From the NCBI RefSeq assembly GCF_019923745.1, contig NZ_JAANOG010000005.1, positions 124,001 through 188,000 on the forward strand: DNA of 64,000 bases, written 5' to 3'. The number at the start of each line of letters is the position of its first letter. Position 1 is the stretch's first letter. The notes under the pieces were generated by a model. That model was not told the origin of the DNA. It made no database searches and saw nothing but the letters and a program-made list of their open reading frames with translations. The translations under genes and the position numbers were made by a program. Below, one piece after another: positions 43,864-53,095 of the stretch. This DNA is from Aquirufa aurantiipilula (GTDB taxonomy: Bacteria > Bacteroidota > Bacteroidia > Cytophagales > Spirosomataceae).

Positions 43864-45567
43864 TTATAAGTTCTTTTTCTTCAATTCATCTACGGCGTGA
43901 TTCGCGGCACGCGCTGCCAAAGCCATGAATGTTAAGGTGGGGTTTTGCGTTCCTGTTGATGTCATACAGGCGCCATCTGTTACAAATACGTTTTTGCAAG
44001 CATGTAACTGATTCCATTCATTCAATAATGAAGTAGCAGGATTCTTACCCATGCGTACTCCCCCCATTTCATGTATATCAGCTCCAGGAGCCGACTTAGA
44101 ATCGGCCGTTCTAATCTGCTGAAAGCCAGCTTTTTCAAACATTTCCTGCATTTGCTCCCTAAAATCCTTGACCATCTTGACGTCATTTTCAGTCCAGCCA
44201 CAAGAGAATACTATCTGCGGTATTCCGTATTTATCTTTTAAATCTCCATGCAATCGAATGTGATTTTGCTCTGTAGGAACTGTTTCTCCCATCATCCAAG
44301 CAGATATATTCCAATTACCCCACTGGCGATTCAGTAAGTTATCCCGTAAGGTATCTCCAATTCCTATTTGCCTGGAATACTCTCCTCTTCCTCCACCTAC
44401 ACCCACCGCATAGCCACGTAAAAAATCAGTATCCTGACGTTGCACATTTCTAAACCTAGGAATATAGGCATTACTTGGATTGCCCCCTGCCGTTTTTTTG
44501 TCTTTGAATCCATCAAAACTGGCATTGGCTGTACCGCGGTAATTATGCCAAGCAATGAATTTTCCTAAAAGTCCTGAATCATTTCCTAAGCCATTCGGAA
44601 AACGATTGGATAAGGAATTCATGAGAATGGCATTGGTATTGATGGTAGAGCCATTCACAAAAATCACTTTGGCATAAAAAGGAATCATTTCATGGCTATT
44701 GGAATCAATTACATTCACCCCAATGGCTTTGCTTTTTTTATCATCATAGATAATGGAATGAACTACCGAATGAGGTCGTAAAGTTAGATTTCCTGTTTTA
44801 GCTGCCCAAGGCAAAGTGGAGGCATTGCTACTAAAATATCCTCCATAATTACATCCTCTGTTGCATTGCCGCTGACTTAAACAACGGCCACGCCCTTGCT
44901 GAAAATGTATTTCCTGAGGGTCTGTTAGGTGAGCACATCGTCCAGAAATAACCCAACGGTTACCGTAAACTTTGGTTAACGTTTCTTTAAAATGTTGTTC
45001 CAAACAGTTTAGCTCAAAGCCCGGTTGTACCAGACTATTGGGTAATTCTGCCAAATTATCATTAAAACCAGCAATGCCAGCAAATTTCTCTACATGCTCA
45101 TACCAGGGTTCTATATCTTTATATCGAATGGGCCAGTCCGTAGCAAATCCATCACGAACAGGTCCTTCAAAATCAAAGTCGGACCAGCGTTGGGTTTGTC
45201 TTGCCCACAATAACGACTTCCCTCCAACGTGGTATCCCCTGGTCCAACGAAAAGGTTTTTCATAAACTACTGGTTGTTCGTCATCAGGTAATGCCCAATG
45301 TTTGGTTTCTTCCCGCATAAATCCACTCCCAGAAAAACCTTGCTTATCAGCCAAGCTTACTGTTCCTCGGTGCTCAAATTCCCAGGGGGCTTTAGAAGCA
45401 GTGGGATAATCTTCCACATGTTTCACTTGACGGCCTCGTTCCAAAACCAAGGTCTTTAATCCTCGATCGCAAAACTCCTTTGCGGCCCAGCCTCCACTAG
45501 CACCTGATCCTATGACGATCACATCATACGTGTTTTTCTTTGCTATGTTTAGATTCAAATTGGCCAT
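43864..45567 (-). CDS. GMC-family oxidoreductase (FAD-dependent sugar dehydrogenase, large subunit)
   Basis: A 567-residue protein. The FAD-binding motif GSGASGG starts at residue 20. HVGGKSLLWARQTQRW, CNRGCNYGGYFSSNAS and the C-terminal GADIHEMGGVRMGKNP and GTQNPTLTFMALAARAANH carry the catalytic His/Asn region of GMC enzymes. With the small subunit 3 bases away, it matches membrane-linked gluconate/glucoside dehydrogenases that oxidise a sugar hydroxyl, plausibly C3, and pass electrons to a cytochrome or quinone. The large subunit has no own signal; the Tat signal of the small subunit probably carries both out. Confidence 0.9.
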   Translation of the reverse strand: MANLNLNIAKKNTYDVIVIGSGASGGWAAKEFCDRGLKTLVLERGRQVKHVEDYPTASKAPWEFEHRGTVSLADKQGFSGSGFMREETKHWALPDDEQPVVYEKPFRWTRGYHVGGKSLLWARQTQRWSDFDFEGPVRDGFATDWPIRYKDIEPWYEHVEKFAGIAGFNDNLAELPNSLVQPGFELNCLEQHFKETLTKVYGNRWVISGRCAHLTDPQEIHFQQGRGRCLSQRQCNRGCNYGGYFSSNASTLPWAAKTGNLTLRPHSVVHSIIYDDKKSKAIGVNVIDSNSHEMIPFYAKVIFVNGSTINTNAILMNSLSNRFPNGLGNDSGLLGKFIAWHNYRGTANASFDGFKDKKTAGGNPSNAYIPRFRNVQRQDTDFLRGYAVGVGGGRGEYSRQIGIGDTLRDNLLNRQWGNWNISAWMMGETVPTEQNHIRLHGDLKDKYGIPQIVFSCGWTENDVKMVKDFREQMQEMFEKAGFQQIRTADSKSAPGADIHEMGGVRMGKNPATSLLNEWNQLHACKNVFVTDGACMTSTGTQNPTLTFMALAARAANHAVDELKKKNL

Positions 45568-45570
45568 ATT

Positions 45571-46077
45571 TTAAATATTTACACAACCATGGTAAAAACC
45601 TGGTGCCATGATATACTGGTAATGCTCCGTCAAAACATATTCAGAGCTAGTATAACCTCGAATAGTCTCAGCTCGTAAGGTGGTATATGCCCAAAGGTGT
45701 TCGGCCGATTTCTCTAAATCCTGTAAAAGGGCTTCTCGCTGAGCAGTATTACATGCTCCAAATGCCAGATGATGGTTTAAATTGGCCTGAAGTGATAATG
45801 CTTTAATGGCCAATTTGATTTTTTGTTGGTCCTCAGCCGTATAACAATCACTAAAAAGCTTATCGAGGAAAAGCTCCACACCTACTCCAATAGCTCCTTT
45901 GGACTTTCCCTCAGGAATGAAAGTTCCAGCTATCATTCGAAGCATCTCCTTTTCCTCTAAGGTAAAAACCTGAGAAGTAGACAGGTTTTCTCTACTCCAG
46001 CCTTGAGCCCAACTAGGTAAAATCACCATAGCACCTGCTGAAATGGCTATGGACTGCAAAATCTTTCTTCTTTTCAT
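45571..46077 (-). CDS. Gluconate 2-dehydrogenase subunit 3 family protein (small subunit)
   Basis: A 168-residue protein with a short twin-arginine-like signal (KRRKILQSIAIS, then a hydrophobic stretch to WAQG). The helical subunit-3 domain includes LEEKEMLRMIAGTFIPEG near residue 40. It is 3 bases upstream of the GMC gene, in one operon. In characterised relatives the small subunit carries the Tat signal for the heterodimer and helps link to electron acceptors. No heme motif is visible in either protein. Confidence 0.88.
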   Translation of the reverse strand: MKRRKILQSIAISAGAMVILPSWAQGWSRENLSTSQVFTLEEKEMLRMIAGTFIPEGKSKGAIGVGVELFLDKLFSDCYTAEDQQKIKLAIKALSLQANLNHHLAFGACNTAQREALLQDLEKSAEHLWAYTTLRAETIRGYTSSEYVLTEHYQYIMAPGFYHGCVNI

Positions 46078-46176
46078 GGGAAAATATTACACATTTAATT
46101 TGCTTGAAAAAACAAGAATTTCTACCATTCACTACCCTGATGTTACACAAAGTCCAATGAAGGAAATGATCAAGTC

Positions 46177-47058
46177 CTATTTTATTTTGTTTAGCTGTTC
46201 TCGGTAATATTGTACCGTCCGAATCACCGAAGGTAGATTACTGGGCTTCTCCTGAGTATCCCGTTCAATGTTGATATTTCCTTGAAAACCTTGTCGTTTT
46301 AGTTCTGCAAAAACCTCCGGAAAATTCACCACCCCGGTTCCAACAGGGACATCCCTTAATTTTGGATTATTGTACTCAGCGATATCTTTTAAATGGATAG
46401 CAATAATTCTCCCTTCCAATTTCTTCAAAGCATCCACCGGATTTATCCCACTTTTTGGGTAATGACCTAAGTCGGGACAAGCATAAAAGTTTGGATGATT
46501 TTTCATCGCTATTAGTAAGGAGTCTGGAGTCCAATATACACTGGTTCCTTTCCAATGGTTATGTATGGCCACTTTGATTTTATACATGCCTGCCAAACTA
46601 TCTACTCCATCCCATAAATGTACTGGGGGTTCTGCAGTAACATAATTGACATCTAACTCTTTAGCTATATCAAACTCCTTCTTCCAACGATCGATGGTTT
46701 TACCCCCTACCAAATAAATAGATTCCATCTTGAATCCTTTTTCTTTAATCATTTGCTTTAATTGTCTGACTCCAGTACTTGACAAATTCATCACAGCAGA
46801 ATCCTTCAAAGCAGCACCCGCTTTACCAAAAGTATAACCTTCAATATAATGAAGTCCAGCACTGTCAGCCTTGGCCAATTGCTCCGGAAATGAAAAAGGA
46901 TTAAATGTGTAAAGGGCTACTCCTAGCTTCCAATCTTTAGGGGCCTTTTTTACTGTATTTAATTTTTTATGTACATATTTATCTGGCTGTTTAGCCAAAT
47001 TGTTTTGAGATAGACTAAGACATAAGCCTAAAAGGCAAAAAGCGTATATTTTTTTCAT
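46177..47058 (-). CDS. Exported TIM-barrel sugar isomerase/epimerase-like protein, copy 2
   Basis: A 293-residue protein with signal peptide (1-22), then a xylose-isomerase-like TIM barrel: LGVALYTFNPFSFPEQL; AIHNHWKGTSVYWTPDSL; ACPDLGHYPKSG; AIHLKDIAEYN; VPVGTGVVNF; INIERDT. The His, Asp and Glu residues in these segments form the divalent-metal site. It is separated from the small-subunit gene by 99 bases and probably leads the oxidative-sugar operon. Together with copy 1 it may catalyse successive steps on a keto-sugar in the periplasm. This is inference from context. Confidence 0.85.
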   Translation of the reverse strand: MKKIYAFCLLGLCLSLSQNNLAKQPDKYVHKKLNTVKKAPKDWKLGVALYTFNPFSFPEQLAKADSAGLHYIEGYTFGKAGAALKDSAVMNLSSTGVRQLKQMIKEKGFKMESIYLVGGKTIDRWKKEFDIAKELDVNYVTAEPPVHLWDGVDSLAGMYKIKVAIHNHWKGTSVYWTPDSLLIAMKNHPNFYACPDLGHYPKSGINPVDALKKLEGRIIAIHLKDIAEYNNPKLRDVPVGTGVVNFPEVFAELKRQGFQGNINIERDTQEKPSNLPSVIRTVQYYREQLNKIK

Positions 47059-47225
47059 GAGGTTTGGTTTTTATAAGAAGAAAATTGGATAAAGAACATG
47101 ACAACTCAGCCAAATTAAATGAAAATTATCAGTATTTTACCTATACAAAACAGTAAAAAAACCAGAAATACATGTAAGAAAAATTCTATTTAATTATTTA
47201 AAACTTTACCAAGGAAACAAATCAA

Positions 47226-48749
47226 ATGAAAAAATCACTTATTCTACTCCTAATTAGCTTTTATAGTTGGGGACAAGCTAAGCAAAAACCCAACATCATT
47301 TTTATTATTTCTGACGACCATACCTCGCAAGCCATTAGTGCCTATGGAAGTAAATTGGCCAAGACCCCCAGCATTGATCGCATTGCGAGAGAAGGGGCTA
47401 TCCTGTACAATAATGTGGTGACAAATTCCATATGTGGCCCGAGTAGAGCCACCTTATTGACAGGAAAATTCAGTCATAAAAATGGCTATAAATTCAATGA
47501 AAAGAAATTTGATATTGAACAAGCTGTTTTTCCTGAAGAGTTACAAAAAAATGGATACCAAACAGCTTGGGTAGGTAAAATGCACCTAGGAACATTGCCT
47601 CATGGATTTGATTATTTGAATATCCTTCCTGGTCATGGAAGCTATTACAATTCTGACTTCGTAGATAGCCAGAATAAAACCACCCGCCATGAAGGCTATG
47701 TTACTAATGTAATCACTCAATTGTCAAAAGAATGGTTAAATCAGCGAGATCCCAATAAACCGTTTTTCATGGTGGTTGGACATAAAGCAACTCACCGCTC
47801 ATGGTTACCTGATATTCAAGATTTAGGAGCCTATGATGATGTGACATTCCCAATTCCAGATACCTTTTATGATAATTACGCGGGAAGGCTAGCGGCTGCA
47901 GATCAGGACATGACCATTGATAAAACCATGATCCTTAGTCAAGATTTAAAAATTCATGGTAAATATGAAGGAGCAGGAGATGGTGGAAATTACAATCGCT
48001 TCACTCCACAACAAAGACCAGCTTTTTATGACTATTATGAGAATAAAATCAGTAAAGAGTTTGAAGAAAAAAAACTTAGTGGTAAAGCCCTAGCAGAATG
48101 GAAATACCAGCGTTACATGAAAGACTATCTTTCTACTGCCAACTCGCTAGATAGAAATATAGGAGAATTACTAGATTATCTAGATAAATCAGGATTAGCC
48201 AAAAATACCGTAGTAGTCTATACTTCAGATCAAGGATTTTATTTGGGAGAACATGGATGGTTTGATAAACGCTTCATCTATGAAGAGTCATTAAAGACTC
48301 CCTTTGTGATTCGTTATCCTGGAGCCATCAAACCTGGCACTAAAGTTAGCCAAGTAGTTTCCAATGTGGATTGGGCTCCAACCTTACTTGATATCGCTCA
48401 GACTAAAATACCTTCTGAAATTCAAGGAAAGTCATTTCTGCCAGTATTGAAAGGCCAAGGCAAAAACTGGAAGAATGAATCCTATTATCACTATTATGAA
48501 TATCCTCAACCACATCATGTGTATCCACACTTTGGTTTAAGAACGGCCCAATATACTCTGGTACGTTTTTATGGGCCTAAAGATTTCTGGGAATTATATG
48601 ATATCAAAAAAGACCCTAAAAATTTGCACAATATCTACGATAAAAAAGAAAATGCGCAAATTATTGCCGATTTGAAAAAACAACTCGTGCAAAAAATGAA
48701 TCAATACGATGATAAAGAAGCCCTAGAAATATACCAAAAAGGCCAATAA
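47226..48749 (+). CDS. Exported sulfatase (S1 family)
   Basis: A 507-residue protein with signal peptide (1-16). Metal ligands Asp30 and Asp31 are in ISDDH, and the formylglycine site is Cys70 in CGPSR (70-74), followed by ATLLTGK. The second metal region is YTSDQGFYLGEHGW and the C-terminal subdomain includes LYDIKKDP. It removes sulfate esters or N-sulfate from glycans after anaerobic- or FGE-type maturation, whose gene is not in the window. It is divergent from the oxidative-sugar operon and followed by its own terminator, so it is monocistronic. Substrate cannot be assigned. Confidence 0.92.
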   Translation: MKKSLILLLISFYSWGQAKQKPNIIFIISDDHTSQAISAYGSKLAKTPSIDRIAREGAILYNNVVTNSICGPSRATLLTGKFSHKNGYKFNEKKFDIEQAVFPEELQKNGYQTAWVGKMHLGTLPHGFDYLNILPGHGSYYNSDFVDSQNKTTRHEGYVTNVITQLSKEWLNQRDPNKPFFMVVGHKATHRSWLPDIQDLGAYDDVTFPIPDTFYDNYAGRLAAADQDMTIDKTMILSQDLKIHGKYEGAGDGGNYNRFTPQQRPAFYDYYENKISKEFEEKKLSGKALAEWKYQRYMKDYLSTANSLDRNIGELLDYLDKSGLAKNTVVVYTSDQGFYLGEHGWFDKRFIYEESLKTPFVIRYPGAIKPGTKVSQVVSNVDWAPTLLDIAQTKIPSEIQGKSFLPVLKGQGKNWKNESYYHYYEYPQPHHVYPHFGLRTAQYTLVRFYGPKDFWELYDIKKDPKNLHNIYDKKENAQIIADLKKQLVQKMNQYDDKEALEIYQKGQ

Positions 48750-48766
48750 GAAAGTTTCACAGGATA

Positions 48767-48799
48767 AAAAAGCCTATCGCTAATAACGATAGGCTTTTT
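48767..48799. terminator. Intrinsic terminator after the sulfatase
   Basis: AAAAAGCCTATCG pairs perfectly with CGATAGGCTTTTT around a 7-base loop, 17 bases after the stop. The T-run on the plus strand makes it a classical terminator. Confidence 0.9.
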
Positions 48800-49430
48800 G
48801 CATTCCTGTGTTCTATAATTGTATACTGTCTTTAATCTTAACTTATGCTTACATCATTCAAAAATGAATTTTATAAACATTCCCTTTTTAAAATTTCTTG
48901 AATCAATGATTCTTATTTTTAAATCGGTAGCCTAAAAGTAGGAGAAATCTTATAAAAATTTCAACTAAAACTCAATTATTAGTATAATTTAATAATTCTA
49001 TACTAATTAATCTCGCTTGACTCAAGAAGAAGTCTGTAGAAACAATTGAGTTAATGGTTAGGCATCTTACTATTTTATAAAAAAATTAAGCCAAGAGGAT
49101 AGTTTTATTATCAAAATAATGGCTAATTTTAAAAAATTATTTTTTTCTTTTTTAACAACCGCTAATAAATTAGGTACAAGTTTTGAATAATAGGACAAAG
49201 GATTGAAGCAAAGAAATCTAGCTCCAGCGAAGCTTATCTAACTTAAACGCATTAAAAACAAATTACCGTTCTAAATTTATAAACCAGACTACGACTAGTC
49301 ATTTTTTTGCATGATTTTCATCATTTCGATTAACAATTTATTGATTAATCGGTTTTCTGATGATAGGACCTCATGAAGGAATCCAATGAAATGCAAACTC
49401 AATTTCTAGTTTAGTAAAGTTTTCCTATCA
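48800..49430. other. AT-rich intergenic region with no visible gene
   Basis: About 630 bases between the sulfatase terminator and the AraC-type gene. There are many poly-A/T tracts and no reading frame of note, no exact TAnnTTTG element near the AraC start and no stable hairpin. It must contain the promoter of the AraC gene; nothing else can be supported. Confidence 0.5.
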
Positions 49431-50627
49431 ATGTTCCTAACCTTACCCTTTCTATCCCTTCTTTTTTCCATAATCATTGCTTATTTCAATATTAAGAAGA
49501 ATAGAGGCATTATTTTCTTGTCGATTTTTTATTTTCTGATTGGGGTAATTAGCTTAAAATACTATTTATTCACCTATGATAGTCAATTACCTTGGTTATT
49601 GGCGATTCTGTATGGTCATTTTTCTCCCTTGTTTTTTCTGATTGGACCAGCAGCATATATATATGTCCGTAACACCGTAACCGACCAAGAAGGACTCAGC
49701 CAAAAAGATATTTGGCACCTTATCCCAAGCCTATATATGATCGTAGGCTTGATTCCTTATTTTCTAAAACCATACCAAGATAAATTGGCCTTAGTGACCA
49801 AAATACTTAATCAGCCCGGAGAACTTTATACCAATCAAATTCATTTATTTAGTCCTAGCCTAGTCAATGACTTTGTTAGAAACTTTTTATACGTATACTA
49901 TGCCTGGCTGATGATTATGCTTTTGATCAAATCTAGTGAAACAAAAGAGACAGAATCTGTAGATTCATACGAAATGCAAAAACGTATTACCTTTCAATGG
50001 CTCATTATTTTTGTTTCATTCAACACTTTCATAGCAAGTATTCTACTTTCGTCCAATTTCGTAGTACTATTTAGCCCTGAACGCGACTTCAGCAATTTGA
50101 ATGATTATTTACCTTATTATCGAATACTCATCATGTTTGCTTTTGTCATGCCATTATTGATTCTCCTATTTCCGAGAGTATTGTATGGCATTCCTCAGTT
50201 AACAGTAGAAGAGCTAGAATTAATTCAAACGAAAAAGAGAAAATCCAATTCAGAAAAAACAGAATTAGATGTAGATGACTCCTTCTATGAACTTTCACAA
50301 ATCATTTTAAACTACATAGAAACCGACAAACCCTATTTGAACCCCCGTTTCTCCATCCGTGATATCGTGGTGACATTGAATATACCACAACATCATGTTT
50401 CTTACTGTTTCAATAAAATACTAAATACTCCCTTCCCTACCATCAAGAATAAATACCGCATTGAATATGTCAAGGAACTGATAATAAAAGATAAGGAAAA
50501 GCGGTTTTCACTGGAGGGATTGATGAAGGAAGCTGGTTTTACTTCCAAAAACAGCTTTTTCCAAGCCTTTAAAGAAATTGAAGGTTGTACCCCAAAGGTC
50601 TGGTCAGAACAGCAAAAAGCAGACTAA
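49431..50627 (+). CDS. Membrane-embedded AraC-family transcriptional regulator
   Basis: A 398-residue protein. About seven hydrophobic segments in residues 1-255 are followed by a basic linker (QTKKRKSNSEK) and a C-terminal AraC helix-turn-helix (about 290-395: FSIRDIVVTLNIPQHHVSYCF; FSLEGLMKEAGFTSKNSFFQAFKEIEGCTPKVW). This 7TM-AraC architecture is common in Bacteroidota and resembles a direct membrane sensor that binds DNA. It lies between the sulfatase and the GH2 gene and may control GH2, 77 bases downstream. The signal it senses is unknown. Confidence 0.88.
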   Translation: MFLTLPFLSLLFSIIIAYFNIKKNRGIIFLSIFYFLIGVISLKYYLFTYDSQLPWLLAILYGHFSPLFFLIGPAAYIYVRNTVTDQEGLSQKDIWHLIPSLYMIVGLIPYFLKPYQDKLALVTKILNQPGELYTNQIHLFSPSLVNDFVRNFLYVYYAWLMIMLLIKSSETKETESVDSYEMQKRITFQWLIIFVSFNTFIASILLSSNFVVLFSPERDFSNLNDYLPYYRILIMFAFVMPLLILLFPRVLYGIPQLTVEELELIQTKKRKSNSEKTELDVDDSFYELSQIILNYIETDKPYLNPRFSIRDIVVTLNIPQHHVSYCFNKILNTPFPTIKNKYRIEYVKELIIKDKEKRFSLEGLMKEAGFTSKNSFFQAFKEIEGCTPKVWSEQQKAD

Positions 50628-50704
50628 AACCATCATTTTATCCTATAAAAAGTTAAGAACAAAAGCTTTTTAATATCTTAGGTTTTTCAAATCTATACCT
50701 TAAC

Positions 50705-52516
50705 ATGAAAAACCTATTATTTATAGCCGCCTTGGCTATGCAGCTTTTCTCTGTCGACGCCCAAAACTGGAAACCTGCAGGAAACAAAATCAAAAGCCCA
50801 TGGGCTGAAAAAGTAGATCCCAACAATACACTTCCTGAATATCCAAGACCACAAATGGTCCGAGATCAATGGCAAAATTTGAATGGACTGTGGGATTATA
50901 CCATACTAGACAAAGGAGCCAATATCCCTAGCCAATTTGAAGGCAAAATATTAGTGCCATTTGCCGTAGAATCCAGTCTATCGGGGGTTCAAAAAACAGT
51001 GGGAGACCAAAAAGAATTGTGGTACCATCGCTCATTTACTATTCCTGCTACCTGGAAAAATAAAAATATCATCCTACATTTTGGGGCAGTAGATTGGAAA
51101 GCCGATGTGTGGGTGAATGATGTTAAAGTAGGTACTCACCAAGGTGGATATGCTCCATTTAGCTTTGATATCACAGCCTTCCTACAAAAAGATAAAGCAC
51201 AAAAAGTGGTCGTTAAAGTCTGGGACCCAAGTGACCTTGGCTTTCAACCTCGTGGTAAGCAAGTAAATAACCCTAGAAGTATTTGGTATACTCCTGTAAC
51301 AGGCATTTGGCAAACCGTTTGGCTTGAGCCGGTAGAATCAACCTTCATTAGCCAATTAAAAACAGTACCTAATATTGATGGAGGAAATATCAGCGTACAA
51401 TCTAAAACAGAAGGAACCATCCCGTCTGATATCATAGAAGTAAAAGTATTAGAAAATGGAAATGTGATTTCCTCTGGCAAAGCCGCTGTAGGTCAAGATG
51501 TGTTAGTGGCTATTCCAAATGCCAAATTATGGAGCCCAGAATCTCCTTTCCTTTATGACCTAGAAATTTCTATTCTTCGCAATGGACTTAGCAAAGATAA
51601 ATTGAAAAGCTATGTAGGAATGCGCAAAATTTCTACTAAAATAGATGCCAATGGGATTCATCGCCTTCAATTAAACAATAAAAATGTATTTCAATTAGGG
51701 CCATTGGATCAAGGCTGGTGGCCTGATGGCTTGTATACTGCACCTACTGATGAAGCCCTACTTTACGACATCAAAAAAACCAAGGATTTTGGCTACAATA
51801 TGATCCGTAAGCACGTGAAAGTAGAACCTGCTAGATGGTATACTCACTGCGATCGTGAAGGTATTTTGGTTTGGCAAGATATGCCTAGTGGCGACAAAGA
51901 CCCAAAATGGGTAACCAGAAACTATTTCAATGATAAAGAATTAATCCGCTCCAAAGCTTCTGAAGAAAACTTCATGAAAGAATGGAAGGAAATCATGGAT
52001 TTAACCTTCTCTAATCCAAGCGTGGTGGTTTGGGTTCCTTTTAACGAAGCTTGGGGCCAATTCAAAACCCCTGAAGTAGTAGAATGGACAAAAAATTATG
52101 ACCCTTCCCGATTGGTTAATCCTGCCAGTGGAGGGAACCACTATGATGTAGGCGATATGCTGGATATGCACAATTATCCAGACCCTAAAATGGGCTTGTT
52201 TGATTCTAAACGTGTGAATGTTTTAGGCGAATATGGTGGCATAGGTTTGGCATTGGATCAACACCTATGGGAAGCAAATCGCAATTGGGGATATGTACAA
52301 TACAAAACAAGTGAAGAAGCAACTAAGGCCTATGTGGACTTAGCCGAAAAGCTTAAAAAGCTTATTCCTTTTGGCTATTCAGCAGCGGTTTATACCCAAA
52401 CCACGGATGTAGAAATTGAAGTAAATGGATTGATGACCTATGACCGCAAGGTGATAAAATTATTGGAAGATAAAATCCGACAAGCCAATATCGAAATTCG
52501 GGAGACTTTGAAATAA
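50705..52516 (+). CDS. Exported glycoside hydrolase family 2 enzyme
   Basis: A 603-residue protein with signal peptide (1-19). A sugar-binding jelly roll (about 50-215: LNGLWDY; LWYHRSFTIP) is followed by an Ig-like domain (215-310) and a TIM barrel with acid/base Glu448 in WVPFNEAW and nucleophile Glu509 in LGEYGG. GH2 enzymes cleave beta-galactosides, beta-glucuronides or beta-mannosides. The fairly short length and lack of extra C-terminal domains fit a small periplasmic beta-glycosidase. The substrate may be a glycan also processed by the adjacent sulfatase; this is inference. Confidence 0.92.
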   Translation: MKNLLFIAALAMQLFSVDAQNWKPAGNKIKSPWAEKVDPNNTLPEYPRPQMVRDQWQNLNGLWDYTILDKGANIPSQFEGKILVPFAVESSLSGVQKTVGDQKELWYHRSFTIPATWKNKNIILHFGAVDWKADVWVNDVKVGTHQGGYAPFSFDITAFLQKDKAQKVVVKVWDPSDLGFQPRGKQVNNPRSIWYTPVTGIWQTVWLEPVESTFISQLKTVPNIDGGNISVQSKTEGTIPSDIIEVKVLENGNVISSGKAAVGQDVLVAIPNAKLWSPESPFLYDLEISILRNGLSKDKLKSYVGMRKISTKIDANGIHRLQLNNKNVFQLGPLDQGWWPDGLYTAPTDEALLYDIKKTKDFGYNMIRKHVKVEPARWYTHCDREGILVWQDMPSGDKDPKWVTRNYFNDKELIRSKASEENFMKEWKEIMDLTFSNPSVVVWVPFNEAWGQFKTPEVVEWTKNYDPSRLVNPASGGNHYDVGDMLDMHNYPDPKMGLFDSKRVNVLGEYGGIGLALDQHLWEANRNWGYVQYKTSEEATKAYVDLAEKLKKLIPFGYSAAVYTQTTDVEIEVNGLMTYDRKVIKLLEDKIRQANIEIRETLK

Positions 52517-52526
52517 TCAACAATAA

Positions 52527-52562
52527 AAAGAGTCCAAGTATTTAAATCTGCTTGGACTCTTT
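52527..52562. terminator. Intrinsic terminator after the GH2 gene
   Basis: AAAGAGTCCAAG pairs with CTTGGACTCTTT (12 bp) around a 12-base loop, 10 bases after the stop. Confidence 0.85.
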
Positions 52563-52576
52563 CAATAACTTAACCC

Positions 52577-53083
52577 ATGAAACTAAATCAAAAATGGATT
52601 TTTAGTTTTGCCCTATTTCTAGGTTTTTCCTACCTCATGCAATGGCAAGGTGCAGCGCTAAAAAATAGCATGACACCCATGGGAATTGTGCATCTAGAAT
52701 TTGCCCAAACGGAAGTGCTTTTTGAAAAAATTATAGGCATTTGGGAGATTGAAATGCTTTATTGGAACTTGGCACTGGATTTTTTATATATCCCTATTTA
52801 CACCTATTTCTTCCAAATAACACTCTCCATTTTCATACAGAGGCATCGCAGTAAGATGGTTCAGCAAATAGGTGTTTTACTTAAAAATGCGACAATTTTA
52901 GCCCTATTCTGTGATCTAGCAGAAAATACTGGAATGATCATTTCCTTATCAGGAACTCACATTCCCATCATATATATCCTGACAAGCTGGCTGGCCGGCT
53001 TGAAATTCTCAATTTTGGGTTTCTGTCTAATTTATATATTGGTATCTATTCCTACATTGTTTTTTCGTACTAAGTCGGCATAG
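52577..53083 (+). CDS. Small membrane protein of unknown function
   Basis: A 168-residue protein with four hydrophobic segments (about 8-25, 60-85, 100-118 and 127-158) and a basic cytoplasmic C-terminus. A conserved-looking stretch LFCDLAENTGM lies between segments 3 and 4. I do not recognise the family. It is separated from GH2 by a terminator and convergent with the sterol-desaturase-like gene (12-base gap), so it stands alone. Confidence 0.68.
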   Translation: MKLNQKWIFSFALFLGFSYLMQWQGAALKNSMTPMGIVHLEFAQTEVLFEKIIGIWEIEMLYWNLALDFLYIPIYTYFFQITLSIFIQRHRSKMVQQIGVLLKNATILALFCDLAENTGMIISLSGTHIPIIYILTSWLAGLKFSILGFCLIYILVSIPTLFFRTKSA

Positions 53084-53095
53084 TTTAAACCAAAA

